Source: an uncultured Lachnospiraceae bacterium
GTDB taxonomy: Bacteria; Bacillota; Clostridia; Lachnospirales; Lachnospiraceae
DNA: 10,984 nt
Direction: 5' to 3'
Assembly (NCBI GenBank): GCA_910585825.1
Contig: CAJUEY010000061.1
Location: 1 to 10,984, forward strand
In this document: in pieces, positions 7,961 through 10,984 of the stretch
Layout of the letters: every line of letters begins with the position of its first letter
How positions within the stretch are numbered: position 1 is the first letter of the stretch
Program-made: the position numbers and the translations under genes
The notes under the pieces: model-generated
The model's database searches: none
Seen by the model: the letters and a program-made list of their open reading frames with translations, nothing else
What the model was told of the DNA's origin: nothing

Positions 7961-8169
7961 TTGGTTATTTGAAACGTCTCTTCTTCAAAGGATACCTTAT
8001 CCCCCGGATAGAGCTTTCTTCCTCTTCGTTCTTCTATTTCTCCATTGACTGAAACTTCTCCGTTCCAAATCAATGTTTTTGCATCAGAACCTGAGCCTAC
8101 AATACCTGCTTTTTTCAGCGCCTGGCCCAAACGAATAAATTCTTCTCCTTCACGTATTGTAATATTCAT
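7957..8169 (-). CDS. yaaA: S4-domain RNA-binding protein (YaaA/RlbA family)
   Basis: This 70-residue protein consists almost entirely of an S4 RNA-binding fold: EFIRLGQALKKAGIVGSGSDAK at about 10-31 is split by the usual turn, followed by IWNGEVSVNG (34-43) and the basic ERRGRKLYPGD (47-57). Its Bacillus counterpart, located at the same place between dnaN and recF, has been linked to 50S ribosomal subunit assembly. That role is carried over here by position and similarity. The ATG at 8169 is chosen because a GAGG (8177-8180) lies seven bases upstream. The in-frame TTG at 8175 would overlap dnaN and lacks suitable spacing. The ribosome site is inside the last codons of dnaN, two bases separate the genes, and the stop overlaps recF by four bases. 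Confidence 0.92.
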   Translation of the reverse strand: MNITIREGEEFIRLGQALKKAGIVGSGSDAKTLIWNGEVSVNGEIEERRGRKLYPGDKVSFEEETFQITK

Positions 8170-8171
8170 AA

Positions 8172-9287
8172 TCAAACCTCGCTTGCCGCATTAAAATTAA
8201 CCGGAAGAAGAAGATAAATATAATTTTCTTCCTCGTCTTTAATAAAGCAGGGAGCTTTTGGATTTACCAGGTAAAGAGTAACTTCTTCATCATCAATCAC
8301 ACGGAGTGCATCAATGAAAAATTTTGGATTAAATCCAATCAAAATATCCTTGCCTTCTTTTTCGATATCAATTTCTTCATTCATAGAACCAATAAAGGAA
8401 TTCATTTTCAATTCAATTACCGCATCTGTCACATTCATGATAATCGGCTTTTTGTCTCCCTCTTTGATTAAAAGAGTAGCACGGTCAATACAGTCTAACA
8501 AATCTTTTTTGTTGATTTTTATTTTAGTTTCATAATCAGAAGAAAGCATCTGCTCAATTCTAAAATATTCCCCTTCAATTAATCTGGATACCACCGTTGT
8601 CTGATCAAATTCGAAAATAATGTGATTTTCGCTAAGGAACAGAGTTACCTTTTCTTCGGCAGAACCGGGGAGTATCTTGCTGATTTCATTTAATGCCTTA
8701 CCTGGAACAATAACTTTTTTGTAAGGATAGTTTTCTTTTAAATTTACATTGCGTATAGAGATACGATGACCATCTAAAGATACTACTTTAAATTGATTTT
8801 CATTGATCTCAAATAATTCTCCCGCCATAATTTTATTATTGTCATTGTCTGCAATAGAGAAAATTGTCTGTCTTATGATTTCTTTTAGTGTAAACTGAGA
8901 CATAGAAACAGAATCTGTTTTTTCTATATCGGGAAGATAGGAAAAATCTTCTCCTGACTTTCCAACGATATGGAATTTTGCTTTTTCACATGTAATTGAT
9001 GTCTTTAAGGAGTCGTCAGATTCAATGGTTACTTCATTGTCAGGCAGCTTTCTTACAATTTCTGAAAAAACCTTAGCATCTAAAGCAATTATGCCTGGCT
9101 CTATAATATCACCTTCAATTATTGTTTCGATTCCAAGTTCCATATCGTTTGCAGTTAATTTAATTTCATCCATTGATGCGTCAATCAATATACATTCTAA
9201 GATAGACATTGTCGTCCGGACAGGAACTGCTTTGGAAACAATATTAACTCCTTTCAGGAGATTTGCTTTGGAACATTTTAATTTCAT
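8172..9287 (-). CDS. dnaN: DNA polymerase III beta subunit (sliding clamp)
   Basis: This is the ring-shaped processivity factor that holds DNA polymerases and many repair proteins on DNA. It has 371 residues and three repeated clamp domains, roughly 1-125, 126-250 and 251-371. Recognisable blocks are MKLKCSKANLLKGVNIVSKA at the N-terminus, LTANDMELGIE (44-54), SLDGHRIS (about 184-191, with VVSLDGHR), and the C-terminal YIYLLLPV. The tail after LLLPV reads NFNAASEV, where E. coli and B. subtilis clamps have an arginine directly after the corresponding Pro-Met/Val. This C-terminal segment borders the partner-binding pocket. The start ATG has AAAGGAG with an 11-base spacer. A probable promoter lies at 9325-9353, so dnaN can be transcribed independently of dnaA. 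Confidence 0.98.
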   Translation of the reverse strand: MKLKCSKANLLKGVNIVSKAVPVRTTMSILECILIDASMDEIKLTANDMELGIETIIEGDIIEPGIIALDAKVFSEIVRKLPDNEVTIESDDSLKTSITCEKAKFHIVGKSGEDFSYLPDIEKTDSVSMSQFTLKEIIRQTIFSIADNDNNKIMAGELFEINENQFKVVSLDGHRISIRNVNLKENYPYKKVIVPGKALNEISKILPGSAEEKVTLFLSENHIIFEFDQTTVVSRLIEGEYFRIEQMLSSDYETKIKINKKDLLDCIDRATLLIKEGDKKPIIMNVTDAVIELKMNSFIGSMNEEIDIEKEGKDILIGFNPKFFIDALRVIDDEEVTLYLVNPKAPCFIKDEEENYIYLLLPVNFNAASEV

Positions 9288-9324
9288 GTCGTGTATAACT
9301 CCTTTCCAAAAAGCATATATATAA

Positions 9325-9353
9325 AATATAAAAAGATTTCGTAATAGTCTTAA
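9325..9353 (-). promoter_or_regulatory. Probable sigma-A promoter of dnaN
   Basis: On the minus strand a -35 TTAAGA (9348-9353, four of six consensus bases) and a -10 TATATT (9325-9330, five of six) are separated by exactly 17 bases. Transcription would start near 9318, giving a leader of about 30 bases before the dnaN ATG that contains the AAAGGAG site. The surrounding DNA is extremely AT-rich, so other -10-like hexamers (TATATA repeats at 9315-9323) are possible. Confidence 0.5.
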
Positions 9354-9384
9354 TAAGGGATGTGAATATGTTTAAAACCCTTAG

Positions 9385-9413
9385 AAATCCCGAAAACATG
9401 GGATTTTTTTATT
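9385..9413 (+). terminator. Hairpin with T-run facing against the genes
   Basis: AAATCCC (9385-9391) pairs perfectly with GGGATTT (9400-9406) around an eight-base loop, and a run of seven T (9404-9410) then ATT follows on the plus strand. This is the form of an intrinsic terminator for plus-strand transcription. On the minus strand the same hairpin is followed only by CTAAGG, so it should not efficiently end dnaA transcription. No plus-strand gene exists here, so its target would be antisense RNA. Confidence 0.5.
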
Positions 9414-9465
9414 GTACAAGTATGTGAAAAAGTCAGAAAATCATGAGGATTTCCATTGGATTATG

Positions 9466-9474
9466 TGTGGATAA
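9466..9474 (-). promoter_or_regulatory. Perfect DnaA box directly after the dnaA stop codon
   Basis: The minus strand reads TTATCCACA, identical to the consensus DnaA box, starting at the base after the dnaA TAG. A perfect nine-base match is expected fewer than 0.1 times by chance in this window, and both copies found lie in the gaps flanking dnaA. Two weaker sites in the same orientation follow at 9423-9431 (TTTTTCACA) and 9361-9369 (ATATTCACA), each seven of nine. Confidence 0.85.
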
Positions 9475-10833
9475 CTAGTTTGGGTTGATCTTTTTCTTAA
9501 TGGTTTCGATGAGTATTCTTGTACTTTCGTTTGTTTCGTATTCTTTTTTGATTTTTTTTACACCATTGATGATTGTAGTGTGATCGCGTCCTCCCAGTAA
9601 TGAACCGATGTAGTCTAATGTAGAGTCTGTCATTTCTTTGCAGAGATACATGGCAATCTGCCTGGGACGCACGATATCGCTGCTTCGTTTTTTAGACATC
9701 ATTTCTTCTAATGAAATCTGACAATGTTCAGAAACGACTTCTATGATTAGCTGTGGCGTTACTTCTTTTGGTTTGTCAGGGGTGATAATATTCTGGAGCT
9801 CTCTTTGGGCAATGTCCATAGTAATCTCTGTTTTAACCAGATTTCCGAATGCGAGCAATTTGTTTAAAGCTCCCTCTAATTCACGAATATTAGATTTAAT
9901 GTTTGTTGCAATATAATTTAAGATATCATCATTTAAGTCCATTTCATCGGATTCAAGCTTTCTCCTGAGAATTGCCATACGGGTTTCATAATCAGGAAGG
10001 CCGATATCTGCCATAAGCCCCCATTCAAAACGAGATCTGATTCGTTCTTCCAGTGTTTCCATCTCTTTGGGAGGTTTATCGGAAGTTAAGATGATTTGTT
10101 TATCGGCAGAATGAAGCACGTTAAAGGTATGGAAAAATTCTTCCTGGGTACTTTCTTTTCCGATTACAAATTGAATATCATCGATCATAAGTACATCTAC
10201 GGTTCTGTATTTTTCCCGGAGTTTTGTCATGGCGGTAGCGCTGCCTGCACGAATGGATTCAATGACTTCATTGGTAAATTCTTCGGATGTGACATATAAA
10301 ACTCTGGAATCCGGGTTCTGTTCTAATATGAAATTACCAATGGAATGCATCAGGTGTGTCTTGCCAAGTCCCGGCCCTCCATAAATATAGAGAGGATTGT
10401 AAGATTCACCCGGCGATTCTGCTACTGCAAGAGATGCAGACTGGGCAAAACGGTTATTGCTCCCAACGACAAACGTTTCAAATGTATAGTTTGGATTTAA
10501 ACTGGAATGACTTCCTGATTTTGAAGAATCGGCAGTTTTTTTGATTTTGGACTGTATGCTGCGGATCTTACCCATTTGTTCCGGAAGGATAAATTCCAAC
10601 TGATATTCTATGCCTGTCATTTCTGTAATGGCAACTTTTAAAGGAAGCCCAAATTTCTTAGAAATATATCCGGTTCCCATTTGCTGAGAAGGAATCAGAA
10701 TATAAAGCTTGTTTCCTTCTATTGCGCATACTTCCAAAGGTTTTAGCCAGGTATTGAAGGAAATCTGCGTAATATCATGCTCTTCCTTTACAAATTGTAA
10801 GATATCGTTCCATTTTTCAAAAATTACTTCCAT
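9475..10833 (-). CDS. dnaA: Chromosomal replication initiator protein DnaA
   Basis: This AAA+ ATPase binds DnaA boxes, assembles into a filament, melts the origin and recruits the helicase loader; it also represses its own gene in many species. It has 452 residues, normal for Firmicutes. Domain I (1 to about 85) contains the conserved FNTWLKPLE block (26-34). A short linker rich in Ser and Lys (about 90-112) is domain II. The ATPase core has Walker A GGPGLGKT (152-159), Walker B LMIDDIQF (215-222), sensor 1 ILTSDKPP (248-255), the arginine finger in RIRSRFEWG (Arg268) and sensor 2 in NIRELEGALNKL (Arg317). The DNA-binding domain IV ends with the signature GGRDHTTIING (414-424). The ATG has GGAG seven bases upstream. 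Confidence 0.99.
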   Translation of the reverse strand: MEVIFEKWNDILQFVKEEHDITQISFNTWLKPLEVCAIEGNKLYILIPSQQMGTGYISKKFGLPLKVAITEMTGIEYQLEFILPEQMGKIRSIQSKIKKTADSSKSGSHSSLNPNYTFETFVVGSNNRFAQSASLAVAESPGESYNPLYIYGGPGLGKTHLMHSIGNFILEQNPDSRVLYVTSEEFTNEVIESIRAGSATAMTKLREKYRTVDVLMIDDIQFVIGKESTQEEFFHTFNVLHSADKQIILTSDKPPKEMETLEERIRSRFEWGLMADIGLPDYETRMAILRRKLESDEMDLNDDILNYIATNIKSNIRELEGALNKLLAFGNLVKTEITMDIAQRELQNIITPDKPKEVTPQLIIEVVSEHCQISLEEMMSKKRSSDIVRPRQIAMYLCKEMTDSTLDYIGSLLGGRDHTTIINGVKKIKKEYETNESTRILIETIKKKINPN

Positions 10834-10870
10834 TTAAACTCTCCGTTTATTCCATAAGATTGACCATTAA

Positions 10871-10940
10871 GGAAACTCTGCTATTGTATATAATAACAAA
10901 ATTTGTATTTTTAATCAATGAAAAAATAACTTGAGTTTCC
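10871..10940. repeat. Eight-base inverted repeat straddling the dnaA promoter
   Basis: GGAAACTC (10871-10878) and GAGTTTCC (10933-10940) are perfect inverted copies with centres 62 bases apart, close to six helical turns. One copy lies about 15 bases upstream of the -35 hexamer and the other within the predicted start of the transcript, so the -35 and -10 boxes fall between them. This layout could allow a dimeric regulator to bind both and loop the promoter, but no regulator can be named. Confidence 0.5.
10890..10918 (-). promoter_or_regulatory. Probable sigma-A promoter of dnaA
   Basis: On the minus strand a -35 TTGATT (10913-10918, four of six) and a -10 TATTAT (10890-10895, five of six) are separated by exactly 17 AT-rich bases. 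Transcription would begin near 10883, giving a leader of about 50 bases before the dnaA ATG with GGAG well placed. A perfect DnaA box lies 29 bases upstream of the -35, as expected for DnaA autoregulation. Confidence 0.6.
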
Positions 10941-10946
10941 GCAGTT

Positions 10947-10955
10947 TTATCCACA
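10947..10955 (+). promoter_or_regulatory. Perfect DnaA box upstream of dnaA
   Basis: The plus strand reads TTATCCACA, the consensus DnaA box, opposite in orientation to the one at 9466-9474. It lies upstream of the dnaA promoter and is likely one member of a larger box cluster continuing beyond the window edge. Probable roles are origin function and feedback control of dnaA. Confidence 0.85.
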
Positions 10956-10984
10956 AGGTCCTGATTTTATGAGTATCATAGTGA

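Larger units (their letters stand above)
9288..9474. other. Probable part of the replication origin (dnaA-dnaN gap)
   Basis: In many Firmicutes the unwinding part of oriC lies between dnaA and dnaN. This 187-base gap has the ingredients: one perfect and two weak DnaA boxes on the same strand, and a strongly AT-rich stretch (about 9304-9356) that could be the unwinding element. Within that stretch the plus strand carries trinucleotides of the TAA/TAG type (9342-9347 and 9351-9356) resembling the DnaA-trio pattern, but too few to be sure. The dnaN promoter overlaps the same stretch. Confidence 0.6.
10834..10984. other. dnaA upstream region, partial origin
   Basis: This 151-base gene-free stretch holds the dnaA ribosome site, promoter, inverted repeat and one perfect DnaA box, with an AT-rich core at about 10882-10930. 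In Firmicutes the other half of a bipartite oriC usually sits here, before a divergent rpmH gene, which would lie beyond the window. Nothing further is recognised in 10956-10984. Confidence 0.55.

Noticed and set aside
8170..8175. TTG start for the S4-domain gene at 8175
   Set aside because: It would lie three bases from the GAGG site; the ATG at 8169 has correct seven-base spacing and matches family length.
1..10984. Mobile element, defence system, toxin-antitoxin or CRISPR content
   Set aside because: No transposase, integrase, direct-repeat array or small paired genes are visible; gene order is the conserved origin block followed by a metabolic cluster.

Overview
This window is the chromosomal replication-origin neighbourhood of a low-GC Gram-positive bacterium, read so that every gene lies on the minus strand. 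The gene order dnaA, dnaN, S4-domain gene (yaaA/rlbA), recF, gyrB, gyrA is the classic Firmicutes oriC block. The AT-rich intergenic DNA, strong AGGAGG-type ribosome binding sites and the style of the GyrA and GyrB sequences suggest an anaerobic Clostridia member, probably Lachnospiraceae. That placement is an inference from memory, not from a search.

Layout, from the right edge in the direction of transcription. 10834-10984 is the dnaA upstream region, with one perfect DnaA box, a sigma-A-like promoter and an 8-bp inverted repeat straddling that promoter. dnaA follows (9475-10833). The 187-bp dnaA-dnaN gap (9288-9474) holds a second perfect DnaA box touching the dnaA stop codon, two weaker boxes in the same orientation, a hairpin with a T-run facing against all genes, a very AT-rich patch and a probable dnaN promoter. 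Then dnaN, yaaA, recF, gyrB and gyrA follow with gaps of 40 bp or less or with overlaps, so they probably form one transcription unit. A GC-rich hairpin after gyrA (about 2371-2404) looks like an intrinsic terminator. Beyond it lies a second tight cluster: a PF06541-type membrane protein (putative 'ABC transporter permease' family, function unknown) overlapping by one base the alpha subunit of a two-subunit class I iron-sulfur fumarase (or tartrate dehydratase), followed by its beta subunit. The last 119 bases contain no gene, only a long imperfect AT-rich inverted repeat.

How the genes work together: DnaA opens the origin, the beta clamp (DnaN) tethers the replicative polymerase, RecF acts at gaps and stalled forks, gyrase removes the positive supercoils made by replication and transcription, and the S4 protein is linked in Bacillus to 50S ribosome assembly. 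The fumarase pair is metabolic and unrelated to replication. All genes are co-oriented with fork movement away from the origin.

The genes themselves are intact and ordinary. I found no mobile element, tRNA, rRNA, CRISPR array, toxin-antitoxin pair or defence system. The items worth a second look are regulatory architecture around dnaA, a terminator sitting in front of a promoter-poor downstream cluster, the unexplained membrane-protein/fumarase coupling, and a glycine at a quinolone-determining position of GyrA.
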